From: Microbacterium sp. 70-16
GTDB lineage: Bacteria > Actinomycetota > Actinomycetes > Actinomycetales > Microbacteriaceae
DNA: 64,000 nt
Assembly: GCF_001898315.1 (NCBI RefSeq)
Contig: NZ_MKTQ01000017.1
Location: 1-64,000 of the forward strand
Reading direction: 5' to 3'
This document shows, piece after piece, positions 8,498-17,175 of this stretch. The first letter of the stretch is position 1; each line of letters opens with the position of its first letter. A model generated the notes under the pieces. That model was given only the letters and a program-made list of their open reading frames with translations, was not told the origin of the DNA and did not search any database. The position numbers and the translations under genes are program-made.

Positions 8498-8799
8498 TTT
8501 GGGGAGCCACCGAGTTTCAGATTCGCCTGCGACAGATACGCCGCGGCCTTCCGGAGCACCTCGTTCTCCTGCTCGAGGAGACGATTCCGGCGCCTGAGCT
8601 CCCGCATCTCGGCAGCCTCATCCGCGGTCTGACCGGGACGCTTGCCTTCCTCAACATCTGCTTGGCGGAGCCAGTTCTGCAGCGTCGCTTCGCTGATACC
8701 GAAGTCGACGGCAATCTGCTTGATGGTGACGCCACTCTCGCGGCGTCTTGCGACCGCGACGACGTCTTCGCGGAACTCTTGGGGATATGGACCGGGCAT
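8494..8799 (-). CDS. IS3-family OrfA (HTH + leucine zipper), 101 aa
   Basis: Transposase_8-type DNA-binding subunit. The helix-turn-helix GVTIKQIAVDFGISEATLQNWL is followed by a coiled coil (ELRRRNRLLEQENEVLRKAAAYL) for dimerisation. The ATG at 8799 (MPGPYPQEF) is chosen over a longer frame because the family begins this way and GGGAAGG lies upstream. Confidence 0.88.
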   Translation of the reverse strand: MPGPYPQEFREDVVAVARRRESGVTIKQIAVDFGISEATLQNWLRQADVEEGKRPGQTADEAAEMRELRRRNRLLEQENEVLRKAAAYLSQANLKLGGSPK

Positions 8800-9044
8800 G
8801 ATGACATCCTTCCCGTCAGCGCCTCCCAGCACTAACGATCAGTTGTCACCGATTCGTTCCTCACGCCCGTTCGCGTCTATCAGAACGGCCCGCGCGACTC
8901 GCCGAAAACGATCGTTTTCGGTGCAGCCGAGCTTCGCGGTCTGTATCGGCTGTCAGTAACGTTCGCCGGAATCAGGAATCGGCAGGCGTTTTCGGCTGGG
9001 GCGATGAGCGGGCGCGACAGACCCCTTTTCGCGCTCGTCGCGCG

Positions 9045-9779
9045 CTACGCCTGGTCAGCCGGGCGGAGGAGGATCTCGTTGATGGCGAGGTGTCGGGGGC
9101 GTGAGAGCGCGAAGGCGATGACTTCGGCGATGTCGTCCGCGCTGACGGTGGCTTTGGCGTAGAGCTCGTCGATTGAGGTCTTGGTCTGCTCGTGTGTGGT
9201 GTGGGTGGGGAGTTCGGTGTCGACGACTCCGGGTTCGATGAGGGTCACGCGGATCTGGGGGAGGAGTTCTTGGCGGAGTGATTCGGACCAGCCGTTGATG
9301 CCCCATTTGGTTGCGGCGTAGACGCCGTTTCCTGCGCGGGCGGTGCGTCCGGCGACGGAGGAGATGTTGATGATGTCTCCTGCGTCCGTGGCCCTGAGTT
9401 GCGGGAGGAAGACTTCGGTGGTGGTGATCGCGCCCATGAGGTTGACCTCGATCATCTGCCGGTAGTCGTCCCGCTGCTCGGCAGAGAAGGGGCCAAGGAG
9501 CATGATGCCGGCGTTGTTGACGAGGATGTCGGCGCCGCCGAGTTCGGCCTGTACCTGTTCTGCGGCGGCGGTGATGGAGTCGCGGTCGGTGACGTCGGCG
9601 GGGATCGCGATCGCGCGGTCCCCGAGTTCGGTGGCAACGGCGTTGATGCGGTCTGCGCGGCGGGCGAGGAGTACGACGGTGTGCCCGTCGGCGTGGAGTG
9701 CGCGGGCGGTGGCTTCGCCGATGCCCGATGACGCTCCGGTGATGACGGCGACGCGAGGAGTGGCGGCCTTGGTTGTCAT
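9045..9779 (-). CDS. SDR-family NAD(P)-dependent oxidoreductase, 244 aa
   Basis: Classical short-chain dehydrogenase. The cofactor loop is TGASSGIG (residues 13-20), with NNAG in DILVNNAGIM, the catalytic Ser in INISSVAG and YAATK for Tyr and Lys. The C-terminal part (LIEPGVVDTELPTH) is usual for the YdfG-like group. Substrate unknown. It is translationally coupled (ATGA) behind the MmyB-type regulator gene and belongs to a redox cluster with an aldo/keto reductase and a flavodoxin. Confidence 0.9.
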   Translation of the reverse strand: MTTKAATPRVAVITGASSGIGEATARALHADGHTVVLLARRADRINAVATELGDRAIAIPADVTDRDSITAAAEQVQAELGGADILVNNAGIMLLGPFSAEQRDDYRQMIEVNLMGAITTTEVFLPQLRATDAGDIINISSVAGRTARAGNGVYAATKWGINGWSESLRQELLPQIRVTLIEPGVVDTELPTHTTHEQTKTSIDELYAKATVSADDIAEVIAFALSRPRHLAINEILLRPADQA

Positions 9780-10648
9780 AGCTGGGTCTCCTTCTGGGTG
9801 ACGGGTGCTTCGGCTATCCAGCTGCGGAGCATGTTGAGCGCGTCGGCGGATGGTGAGCCTGGTTCGGTGAGGTAGGTGGTGAGGCGGATATCCGGCGACG
9901 AAGGGAGCGTGAGTGATTCGTATCCGAGGGTCATCTCGCCCACGATGGGGTGGTTGATCCGTTTGGAGCCTGTGCTGTGGGTGCGGACGGTGTGGCTGCC
10001 CCACCAGGTACGGAATTCGGTGCTGCGCGTGGCGAGTTCGCCGACCAGGCCGGAGAGGGCTCTGTCGGAGGGGTCGTGTCCCGCGCGGAGGCGAAGGGCG
10101 GAGACCATTTCCCGCGCGGTCTTCTCCCAGTCGGGGTAGAAGTCTCTGGATCCAGGGTCGAGGAACAGGTACCGGGCGGAGTTCACCGGTGGCTGTCCCT
10201 CCGGGAACATGAACGGAAGGAGGGCACGCGCGAGGGTGTTGGCGGCCAGGGGTGTGCCGAGGGTGGAGAGCGCGACGGTTGGCACGTCACTCATGGTGTC
10301 GATGAGTTGAACGATCCGGGGAGGAACCGGGGTCTCTCGTCTGGCACGCGGCGCTCTGGTGGGGCCAGTCGCTGCCCGCGCGAGGTCGAAGAGGTGCTGT
10401 TGTTCGGCCTCGTTGAGCTGGAACGCGTTGATGAGCGCGTAGAGCACGCTCTCCGAGACGCCACCGAGGTCTCCACGCTCCATTCGCGTGTAGTACGCCG
10501 GTGACACTCCGGCGAGCTGCGCGACTTCCTCACGGCGCAGGCCGGGCACACGCCGCTCTCCTCCGAAGAAGGTCAGACCGGCTTGCTCGGGGGTGATGCG
10601 GCCGCGGAGTGCGGTGAGGAATTCCTGAACCTCGTGCCTGGTGTCCAT
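9776..10648 (-). CDS. MmyB-like HTH transcriptional regulator, 290 aa
   Basis: An N-terminal XRE-type helix-turn-helix (VPGLRREEVAQLAGVSPAYYTRME, about residues 31-54) is followed by a C-terminal MmyB-like ligand-binding domain (LARALLPFMFPEG, NSARYLFLDP, VSALRLRAGHDP). Such regulators commonly sit divergent from oxidoreductase genes, as here (AKR at 10783). The ATG at 10648 (MDTRHEVQEF) is chosen because the domain begins there. A large inverted repeat in the divergent spacer is the likely operator. Ligand unknown. Confidence 0.85.
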   Translation of the reverse strand: MDTRHEVQEFLTALRGRITPEQAGLTFFGGERRVPGLRREEVAQLAGVSPAYYTRMERGDLGGVSESVLYALINAFQLNEAEQQHLFDLARAATGPTRAPRARRETPVPPRIVQLIDTMSDVPTVALSTLGTPLAANTLARALLPFMFPEGQPPVNSARYLFLDPGSRDFYPDWEKTAREMVSALRLRAGHDPSDRALSGLVGELATRSTEFRTWWGSHTVRTHSTGSKRINHPIVGEMTLGYESLTLPSSPDIRLTTYLTEPGSPSADALNMLRSWIAEAPVTQKETQL

Positions 10649-10682
10649 ACATTCGACGGTAGCCTGCGCTTTCGCGCTGCGG

Positions 10683-10748
10683 GAGTCCCTGTCATTCACC
10701 CCCAGAGCGTGCCAGCAAGCACATTGTGGGGGTGAATGACAGGGACTC
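10683..10748. promoter_or_regulatory. Divergent operator: perfect 22-base inverted repeat
   Basis: Arms at 10683-10704 and 10727-10748 are exact reverse complements (GAGTCCCTGTCATTCACCCC plus CA) with a 22-base spacer. It occupies the 134-base spacer between the MmyB-type regulator gene and the aldo/keto reductase. It is the likely binding region for that regulator, controlling both directions. Confidence 0.65.
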
Positions 10749-10782
10749 TCACCTCGTTGTCGACGGTGCTTAGCGTGGAGGC

Positions 10783-11664
10783 ATGACCACTTCAACGATC
10801 ACTCTGAACAACGGGGTGGAGATCCCCGCCATCGGCCTCGGTGTCTTCCAGACCCCGCCCGAGGAGACTGTCGCCGCTGTCGCGACAGCGCTCCGCACCG
10901 GCTACCGCCACATCGACACCGCTGCCGCCTACGGGAACGAGAAGGAGGTCGGTCAGGGCATCCGCGAATCCGGTGTGCCTCGCGAGGACATCTTCATCGA
11001 GTCCAAGGTGTGGATCAGCGACTACGGCTACGACGAAACCCTCCACGCGTTCGAGAAGAGCGCCGCGAAGCTGGGCGTCGAGCAGATCGATCTGTTCATC
11101 CTCCACCAGGCGCTGCCGTCCGCGTTCGACAAGACCATCGCCGCATACAAGGCGCTCGAGCAGCTCCTTGCCGACGGGAAGGTCCGCGCGATCGGTGTCA
11201 GCAACTTCATGCCCGAGCACCTGACCCCGCTTCTCGAACAGACCGACGTCGTGCCGGCGGTGAACCAGATCGAGCTGCACCCGTACTTCCAGCAGAAGGA
11301 ACTCGTCGCGCTCCACCGGAAGCACGGCATCACCACTCAGGCGTGGTCGCCCATCGGCGGCATCACGTCCTACCGGGAATCCGCGAAGCGCAGCTTCGAC
11401 GAGCCCGTCATCCTCACCATCGGTGAGAAGTACGGCAAGTCCGCCGCGCAGGTGATGCTCCGCTGGCACATCCAGAACGGCGTACAGGTCATCCCCAAGT
11501 CGACCAAAGCGCACCGCATCGCGGAGAACTTCGACGGCTTCGACTTCGAACTCACCGCCGACGAGGTGGCTGAGATCAACGCCCTCGACACTGGCGTTCG
11601 CGGTGGACCCGAGCCCGACGTCATCACCCTCGAGAACTTCGGAAAGCCGATCCCCGAGGCGTGA
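10783..11664 (+). CDS. Aldo/keto reductase, 293 aa
   Basis: AKR5-type NADPH-dependent reductase (2,5-diketogluconate reductase-like). The signature YRHIDTAAAYGNEKEVG contains the catalytic Asp and Tyr, the Lys is in FIESKVW, and the His is in LFILHQAL. IGVSNFMPEHL and the C-terminal IPKSTKAHRIAENFDGFDF (NADPH-binding) are typical. First gene of the plus-strand half of the redox cluster, followed by flavodoxin. GGAGG lies one base before the ATG, so translation may be leaderless. Confidence 0.9.
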   Translation: MTTSTITLNNGVEIPAIGLGVFQTPPEETVAAVATALRTGYRHIDTAAAYGNEKEVGQGIRESGVPREDIFIESKVWISDYGYDETLHAFEKSAAKLGVEQIDLFILHQALPSAFDKTIAAYKALEQLLADGKVRAIGVSNFMPEHLTPLLEQTDVVPAVNQIELHPYFQQKELVALHRKHGITTQAWSPIGGITSYRESAKRSFDEPVILTIGEKYGKSAAQVMLRWHIQNGVQVIPKSTKAHRIAENFDGFDFELTADEVAEINALDTGVRGGPEPDVITLENFGKPIPEA

Positions 11665-11726
11665 CCCGCTGCGGGCGCGAACGACCCGAACGTTCGCGCC
11701 CGCCCCTCCCGCCCCTAGGAGGCACC

Positions 11727-12326
11727 ATGAACCGTCGTGACTTCCTCGCCGCCGGTGCCGTTCTCGGCGGCACAGTGCTTGCGACCGTTCTGGCCGCCTG
11801 CACTCCGAACCGGGAGACCACCGTGACCACACCCACCCCGACTCCACAACCGACCGAAGGCGCTTCCTCGCCCGGTTCCGGGGGCCGGGTGCTGCTGGCG
11901 TACTTCTCCCGCCCGGGCGAGAACTACTACTACGGCGACCGCATCGACCTCGAGGTAGGAAACACTCAGGTCGTCGCGGAGATGATCGCCACCGCCACCG
12001 CCGTCGACGTCTATCGGATCGAAGCCGCGGATCCGTATCCGGACGACTACGAAGAGACCGTGCAACGGAACGTGCGGGAAGAGAACGACGACGCCCGCCC
12101 CGCGATCGCGAACCCACTCCCGGACGTCTCCGGCTACGACGTCGTTCTGCTCGGTAGTCCCGTGTGGAATGTGCAGACCCCGATGATCATGCGCACCTTC
12201 GTCGAAGGCGTCGACCTCGCCGGGAAAACCATCCACCCGTTCGTCACGTACGCCGTGAGCGGCATGGGACGCGTCGACAGCGACTACGCAGATCTCTGCC
12301 CCGATTCCGCGATCGCCGAAGGCCTT
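11727..12326 (+). pseudogene. Flavodoxin lipoprotein gene, 5' part (3' end displaced by about 20 kb)
   Basis: The N-terminus has a twin-arginine and lipobox signal (MNRRDFLAAG...LAAC), a Thr/Pro linker and then a flavodoxin fold (VLLAYFSRPGENYYYGD as phosphate loop, VVLLGSPVWNVQTP, HPFVTYAVSGMG). After CPDSAIAEGL the family sequence stops. The open frame continues to 12806, but that part is antisense to arsC and is not flavodoxin. The missing C-terminus, AVQGE...WLRRIGL, is found at 32446-32520. Joining the two restores an in-frame protein of about 223 residues. An AGGAGG site precedes the ATG. Confidence 0.8.
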
Positions 12327-12383
12327 GTCGGCGGAGAGAAGTATTCCCGAGAGAACTATTCGCAGCACGTGGGCCATGCCGAG

Positions 12384-12791
12384 TTAGATGAGTTCGCTCA
12401 CCAGCTGCTCGATTCGGCCACGGATGTCGTCGCGAATGGGGCGTACGGAGTCGATGCCCTGACCTGCCGGGTCGTCGAGCTCCCAGTCCTCGTAACGCTT
12501 GCCGGGGAAGAACGGGCAGGCGTCGCCGCAGCCCATCGTGATGACGACATCCGAGGCCTGCACCGCTTCCGTGGTGAGCACCTTCGGAGCTTCGGCAGTG
12601 ATGTCGATGCCCAACTCGGCCATCGCGTCGACCGCGACGGGATTGATCTGATCGGCGGGCATGGATCCAGCGGAGCGCACCTCGATGCGGTCGCCGGCGA
12701 TGTCGCGGAGGAATCCCGCGGCCATCTGGGAGCGGCCGGCGTTGTGGACGCAGACGAACAGGACGGAGGGCTTTGCAGTGGTGTCGGTCAT
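12384..12791 (-). CDS. arsC: Arsenate reductase ArsC (LMW-phosphatase type), 135 aa
   Basis: Reduces arsenate to arsenite for export by Acr3. The P-loop is VCVHNAGRSQM with the catalytic Cys, and a second pair lies in MGCGDACPFFPGKRYEDWEL. This is the multi-cysteine layout of thioredoxin-coupled ArsC, consistent with trxA and trxB in the same operon. The ATG at 12791 has GGAG 5 bases upstream. Last gene of the operon; its stop lies about 55 bases inside the island edge. Confidence 0.92.
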   Translation of the reverse strand: MTDTTAKPSVLFVCVHNAGRSQMAAGFLRDIAGDRIEVRSAGSMPADQINPVAVDAMAELGIDITAEAPKVLTTEAVQASDVVITMGCGDACPFFPGKRYEDWELDDPAGQGIDSVRPIRDDIRGRIEQLVSELI

Positions 12792-12816
12792 AGTGACTCC
12801 AGGTAGTGAGTAGCGG

Positions 12817-13809
12817 TCAGTTGAGGAGATCGTCGACGAGGGTGCGGACGCGGGCGGTGATGTCGTCGCGGATGGCTTCGACGCCTTCGCGGGAAGCGAG
12901 GGCCGGGTCTCCGACGGCCCAGTCGTCGTAGCGGACGCCGGGGATGATCGGGCATACGTCGCCGCAGCCCATCGTGATGACGACGTCGGCGGCCCTGACG
13001 GCGTCGTCGGTGAGGGGCTTGGGGAACCGTTCGGCGGCATCGTTGCCTTCGATTTCGGTGAGTAGTGAACGCACGTGCGGGTGGATGACATCGGCGGGGC
13101 TGGATCCTGCCGATCGCGCGACGACTCTGCCACCTGCGAGCTGATTGACGAGTGCGGCAGCGAGTTGTGAGCGGCCGGCGTTGGCGACGCAGACGAACAG
13201 CACCTGCGGGACGGCCGTGTCGCGGTCGCGGGTGAGATCGCTCAGTCGCTGCCTGGCGAATCGTTCGGTGAGCGGGATCAGGGCCGAGGTCACCCTGGCG
13301 GTGCGGGCGAGCGCCGTATAAGACTCGCGGACGACAGTGAGGACGACGGCCTCGTCCACCTCGGGAATCTCGGCGGACAGTTCATCAGCGAGGCGGGTCA
13401 CACGGGCGTCGAAGTCGGGCCGGAGCGACTCTTCCGATGCACCATCGGAAGCCGGACCGGCGACTGTCGCAGGCGCGAAGGAGTCCAGCAGTGTGGTGAC
13501 GGCACGGCGGCGGTTCGGGTTGATCTTGTACCAGACCCAGGTGCCGCGACGCTCGGACGTGAGTACATCGACGTCCTTGAGTACCTTCAGATGGTGCGAC
13601 ACGGTCGGCTGTGACACGTCCGCGAGCTCAGCGAGGTCGCAGACGCAGGACTCGCCGCGGGGGTCGGAGGCGATCGCGGACAGCATGCGCAGGCGCAGGG
13701 GGTCAGAGAGCGCCTTCAATGTGGCGGCAACGGATGACGCCGCGTCCTGCCCTATCGCGTGCGACGCGACAGGGCTGCAGGTGTCTTCAGCGGTCAAAGT
13801 GACATTCAT
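12817..13809 (-). CDS. ArsR-ArsC fusion: repressor joined to arsenate reductase, 330 aa
   Basis: Residues about 20-115 form an ArsR winged helix (LKALSDPLRLRMLSAI, the CVCDL arsenic-binding cysteines, then VSQPTVSHHLKVLKD). Residues about 130-205 are helical (ARVTRLADELSAEIPEVDEAV), like the N-terminal helical domain found on some actinobacterial ArsC proteins. Residues about 212-330 are a complete LMW-phosphatase ArsC (VCVANAGRSQL, MGCGDVCPIIPG). One protein could both sense arsenite and make it. Its ATG overlaps the following gene's region in ATGA fashion with acr3 upstream. Both halves keep their key cysteines. Confidence 0.88.
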   Translation of the reverse strand: MNVTLTAEDTCSPVASHAIGQDAASSVAATLKALSDPLRLRMLSAIASDPRGESCVCDLAELADVSQPTVSHHLKVLKDVDVLTSERRGTWVWYKINPNRRRAVTTLLDSFAPATVAGPASDGASEESLRPDFDARVTRLADELSAEIPEVDEAVVLTVVRESYTALARTARVTSALIPLTERFARQRLSDLTRDRDTAVPQVLFVCVANAGRSQLAAALVNQLAGGRVVARSAGSSPADVIHPHVRSLLTEIEGNDAAERFPKPLTDDAVRAADVVITMGCGDVCPIIPGVRYDDWAVGDPALASREGVEAIRDDITARVRTLVDDLLN

Positions 13810-14918
13810 GATGGCGTCCTTACGTCGGTGTATGGCGCGGCTGTGTATGGGTCAGTGTGGAACCAGCGCCTGGCTGCCCAGAGCGACACGTAGACGAGGC
13901 CGACGAGAACAGGTACCTCGATGAGAGGGCCGACAACGCCCGCGAGGGCTTGCCCGGACGTTGCGCCGAACGTGCCGATAGCCACGGCGATCGCGAGTTC
14001 AAAGTTATTGCCCGCGGCGGTGAACGCCAGAGTTGAGGAGCGTGCGTACCCGAGGCCGAGGGCCTTGCCGGACAACAGACCAACGAACCACATCACGGCG
14101 AAGTAGACCAGTAGCGGCAGTGCGATCCTGGCCACGTCGAGCGGGCGGGACGTCACCTGCTCGCCCTGTAGGGCGAACAGCAGCACGATGGTGAACAGCA
14201 GCCCGTAGAGGGCCCATGGCCCGATCTTCGGGAGGAACTTCTCCTCGTACCAGTCGCGCCCCTTGCGACGTTCACCGATGAAGCGGGATGCGAATCCGGC
14301 GAGCAGCGGGATACCGAGGAAGATGAGCACGTTGAGGGCGATCGCCCCGACGGAGAAGTCGAGTCCTTGTGTGTCCAGGCCCAGCCATCCGGGGAGGACG
14401 GTGAGGTAGAACCAGCCGAGCAGCGAGAATGCGACGACCTGGAACACCGAGTTGATGGCGACGAGCACGGCGGCGGCTTCGCGGTCTCCGCAGGCGAGGT
14501 CGTTCCAGATGACGACCATCGCGATGCATCGGGCGAGCCCGACGATGATGAGGCCGGTCCGGTACTCCGGGAGGTCGGGCAGGAACATCCAGGCGAGGGC
14601 GAACATCAGCGCGGGGCCGATCAGCCAGTTCAGCACGAGCGAGGAGATGAGCAGCTTCTTATCGCCGGTGACCGCCGCGACCTTGTCGTAGCGGACCTTC
14701 GCCAGCACTGGGTACATCATCACGAGAAGGCCGAGGGCGATCGGGATCGAGATCCCGGCCACTTCGAGGCTTGCGAGCAGCGGGGATACGCCGGGGACGA
14801 AGCGCCCGAGGAGGATGCCGCCGACCATGGCGAGCCCGATCCACAGCGGCAGCCAGCGGTCCAGGGTGGACAGGCGTCGCGTCGTCGACGTCGGTGCGGG
14901 AGCGGTTGCAGCACTCAT
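13806..14918 (-). CDS. acr3: Arsenite efflux permease ACR3, 370 aa
   Basis: Ten-TM arsenite/H+ antiporter of the ACR3 (BART) family. It shows the family residues GLARCIAMVVIWNDLACGD (with the essential Cys), LNWLIGPALMFALAW and FTAAGNNFELAIAVAIGTFG. Located in the cytoplasmic membrane; it exports the arsenite made by the neighbouring reductases. Coupled by ATGA overlap to both the thioredoxin gene upstream and the arsR-arsC fusion downstream. Confidence 0.93.
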   Translation of the reverse strand: MSAATAPAPTSTTRRLSTLDRWLPLWIGLAMVGGILLGRFVPGVSPLLASLEVAGISIPIALGLLVMMYPVLAKVRYDKVAAVTGDKKLLISSLVLNWLIGPALMFALAWMFLPDLPEYRTGLIIVGLARCIAMVVIWNDLACGDREAAAVLVAINSVFQVVAFSLLGWFYLTVLPGWLGLDTQGLDFSVGAIALNVLIFLGIPLLAGFASRFIGERRKGRDWYEEKFLPKIGPWALYGLLFTIVLLFALQGEQVTSRPLDVARIALPLLVYFAVMWFVGLLSGKALGLGYARSSTLAFTAAGNNFELAIAVAIGTFGATSGQALAGVVGPLIEVPVLVGLVYVSLWAARRWFHTDPYTAAPYTDVRTPS

Positions 14919-15241
14919 GCGAGCAGCGCCTCCATCTTCTCGGCGATGACAGGCTTCGGGTGCGCACCGATGAGGAAGTCGTTGCGGCGACCGTTCTTAT
15001 AGAAACCCAGGGTAGGGATCGAGGTGACGCCGGCGGCCACTACCGTCTCCGGGTTCTGGTCGGCATCGAGCTTGACGATCTTGATCCGGCCGTCGTACTC
15101 GGCTGCGAGCTGATCCAGCAGAGGTGCGATCTGCTTGCACGGGCCGCACCAGGTGGCCCAGATGTCCACGACGACGGGGAGATCCGCATCGAGGACTTCG
15201 GCCTGGAACGTGGAGTCGGTGACAGGTGCGGGGGCAGTCAT
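14915..15241 (-). CDS. trxA: Thioredoxin, 108 aa
   Basis: Active site [13 protein letters not shown], then [19 protein letters not shown] with the cis-Pro. Probably the dedicated electron donor for the arsenate reductases in this operon. The ATG at 15241 (MTAPAP) overlaps the trxB stop. The longer upstream frame lies inside trxB and is not used. Confidence 0.92.
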   Translation of the reverse strand: MTAPAPVTDSTFQAEVLDADLPVVVDIWATWCGPCKQIAPLLDQLAAEYDGRIKIVKLDADQNPETVVAAGVTSIPTLGFYKNGRRNDFLIGAHPKPVIAEKMEALLA

Positions 15242-16215
15242 GCGAACACTTCCTCGGTGTTGAGTTCGAACGTGGTGCTCTCGTCGAGAGCGGACAGGTA
15301 GTGCTGGGCGTCCTGCGCGGCGGCGCATCCGGTGCCCGCAGCGGTGATGGCCTGCCGGTAGGTGTGGTCGACGAGGTCTCCGGCCGCGAACACTCCGGGA
15401 AGGTTCGTGCGGGTGGAGGGGTGTTCGACGAGCACATATCCGTCGGCATCCGTGTCGATGATCCCGGTCACGAGTTCGGAGCGCGGGTCGTGCCCGATGG
15501 CCACGAAGACGCCGGTCGCCGAAAGCTCGCGTTCTGCTCCGGTGACGGTGTCGCGGAGGGCGACAGCGTGCACCTTCTCGGCGCCGATGATCTCGGCGAC
15601 CTCGCTGTTCCAGGCGACGTCGATCTTCGGGTGGTCGAGTACACGCTGCGCCATGATCTTCGAGGCGCGGAACTCTTCGCGGCGGTGCACGACGGTGACC
15701 TTCGAGGCGAAACGCGTCAGGAACAGTGCTTCCTCCATCGCGGAGTCGCCTCCGCCGACGACGACGATCTCCTGCTCACGGAAGAAGAATCCATCACACG
15801 TCGCACACCACGACAGCCCGTGGCCGGTCAGTCGGTCCTCTTCGGGTAGTCCGAGCTTGCGATAGGCGGACCCCATGGTGAGGATGACGGCGCGGGCGTG
15901 GATCGTCTCGCCGGCGCCGGTCTCGATGATCTTGATCGGGCCGTCGAGGTCGACACGGATGGCGTCGTCGAGGAGGATGCGTGCGCCGAAGCGCTCGGCC
16001 TGCGCGCGCATCGACTCCATCAGCTCGGGGCCCTGCACACCGTCGACGAACCCGGGGAAGTTCTCCACCTCAGTCGTCGTCATCAGAGCGCCACCCGCAG
16101 TCACGGAACCCGCGAGCACGACCGGCTCAAGTCCCGCACGAGCGGCATAGACCGCAGCGGTGTACCCGGCAGGCCCGGAACCGATGATGACCAGCTCAAC
16201 CTCTTGAATCGACAT
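15238..16215 (-). CDS. trxB: Thioredoxin reductase, 325 aa
   Basis: FAD-binding [18 protein letters not shown] at the N-terminus, redox-active [11 protein letters not shown], the NADPH loop [13 protein letters not shown], and the C-terminal FAD segment [23 protein letters not shown]. First gene of the arsenic operon; it recharges the thioredoxin encoded next. The ATG at 16215 lies right after a -10-like element, so the mRNA may be leaderless. Confidence 0.93.
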   Translation of the reverse strand: MSIQEVELVIIGSGPAGYTAAVYAARAGLEPVVLAGSVTAGGALMTTTEVENFPGFVDGVQGPELMESMRAQAERFGARILLDDAIRVDLDGPIKIIETGAGETIHARAVILTMGSAYRKLGLPEEDRLTGHGLSWCATCDGFFFREQEIVVVGGGDSAMEEALFLTRFASKVTVVHRREEFRASKIMAQRVLDHPKIDVAWNSEVAEIIGAEKVHAVALRDTVTGAERELSATGVFVAIGHDPRSELVTGIIDTDADGYVLVEHPSTRTNLPGVFAAGDLVDHTYRQAITAAGTGCAAAQDAQHYLSALDESTTFELNTEEVFA

Positions 16216-16342
16216 GCGTCTATATTGACATTCATCGATACCGGATGCAACCATGCGAGGGAAGAGTTCACCTGCGCGTCACCCGACGAGCGGATCATTG
16301 CCGGTGCAGCGACCGTGCTGGAGCCTAGAAAGCAGAATCACG
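16216..16342. promoter_or_regulatory. Divergent ars promoter region with ArsR-like box
   Basis: The spacer between trxB and the divergent arsC contains an imperfect dyad (TATATTGACATTCATCGATA, 16221-16240) of the ATTGA-N-TCGAT type expected for ArsR repressors. Read on the minus strand, TTGCAT and CAATAT are 17 bases apart and would place transcription start at or next to the trxB ATG. The repressor is probably the ArsR half of the fusion. Confidence 0.5.
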
Positions 16343-16744
16343 ATGACCCAGCCCAAGACCGTCTTGTTCATATGCAAGCACAACGCGGGGCGTTCGCAGT
16401 TGGGCGCCCATCTGCTCACGCATGTTGGCACCGAGCAGCTGGTGGCGACGAGCGCGGGTATCAGCCCGGCAGAAGCGATCAACCCGGTGATTGCTGAGTC
16501 GCTGCAGGAACTCGGGATCGACACGAGCGCCGCACGTCCGCGTGCAGTCACGGTCGAGGATCTCGCATCCGCCGATGTGGTGGTGTTGATGAAGCCGGGT
16601 CTCCCGCTCCCCGGTCCTGTTAGTGGAGAACTGGTCGAATGGTCCTTCCCCGACCCGTCGAACTGGGAAGCCGAAGGCGTGCGGGAACTGCGTGACGCTG
16701 TCGCTGAGAAGGTCCGCGGACTCGCTGCCCGACTGGTCGACTGA
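16343..16744 (+). CDS. Single-cysteine arsenate reductase-like LMW phosphatase, 133 aa
   Basis: The P-loop ICKHNAGRSQLG is ArsC-like. At the position of MGCGDACP, however, this protein reads LMKPGLPLPGP and lacks the second cysteine pair. Single-Cys actinobacterial arsenate reductases use mycothiol and mycoredoxin instead of thioredoxin, so this is the likely chemistry (inference). Transcribed divergently from the main operon and sharing its control region. The ATG at 16343 fits the family start. Confidence 0.75.
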   Translation: MTQPKTVLFICKHNAGRSQLGAHLLTHVGTEQLVATSAGISPAEAINPVIAESLQELGIDTSAARPRAVTVEDLASADVVVLMKPGLPLPGPVSGELVEWSFPDPSNWEAEGVRELRDAVAEKVRGLAARLVD

Positions 16745-16750
16745 TGTCGC

Positions 16751-16787
16751 GAAAGGGTGAGATCTCGATCTGAGGCCTCACCCTTTC
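16751..16787. terminator. Bidirectional terminator-like hairpin
   Basis: Perfect 11-base stem (GAAAGGGTGAG / CTCACCCTTTC at 16751-16761 and 16777-16787) between the convergent arsC and the ArsO remnant. It has only short T/A tracts. Confidence 0.5.
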
Positions 16788-16798
16788 CGCGCGTGTGG

Positions 16799-17100
16799 TT
16801 AGCCGACCGGGACGGGACGCAACCCGATCTGCACCACAGCCGGAGCCGGGGCGGCGCAGCAGCTTCCCGCGTTGTCGTCGCAGTCGCCCGAACCGCCACA
16901 TACGCCGGTATCCGGCAGGACGAGTTCGTTGCGTGCGGCGGCCTCGTGGTCTCCGGCGAGGTGCGCAGTGACGCTGCGCACCTGCTCGTATCCCGTCAGT
17001 GCGAGGAACGTCGGTGCACGCCCGTAAGACTTCACCCCAACGATAAAGAACCTGTGTTCGGGCTGCGCGAGCTCTCTGACACCTGTTGCCGATACGTTCA
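16799..17100 (-). pseudogene. 3' remnant of an ArsO-like flavoprotein gene
   Basis: The minus-strand frame reads GVRELAQPEHRFFIVGVKSY, then GRAPTFLALTGYEQVRSVTA, HLAGDHEAA and a Cys-rich tail (VCGGSGDCDDNAGSCC). I recognise this as the C-terminus of the FAD/NADP monooxygenase-like proteins (ArsO) found in actinobacterial ars clusters. The cofactor-binding N-terminal two thirds is missing: upstream of about 17090 the frame is unrelated and uppP begins its own tail at 17176. Evidence of a deletion that joined the arsenic and fluoride modules. Confidence 0.65.
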
Positions 17101-17175
17101 CACATTGCTGTCGCCCAAATATCGGGTGCCATGCACAGGCCGAGCGGATCGTGATTGGAGAGGCATCTCGCGGGG

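Larger units (their letters stand above)
7589..8868 (-). mobile_element. IS3-family insertion sequence, about 1.28 kb
   Basis: It is bounded by imperfect inverted repeats of about 25 bases. The left end begins GGGCGTGAAGAACGAACTGG near 7589, and the right end read inward begins GGGCGTGAGGAACGAATCGG from 8868. It holds orfA and orfB on the minus strand. I cannot define a clear target duplication, so the outer bases are uncertain by a few nucleotides. Confidence 0.75.

Noticed and set aside
12327..12806. Continuation of the flavodoxin open frame to 12806
   Set aside because: It is antisense to arsC and lacks flavodoxin features; the real C-terminus is at 32446-32520.
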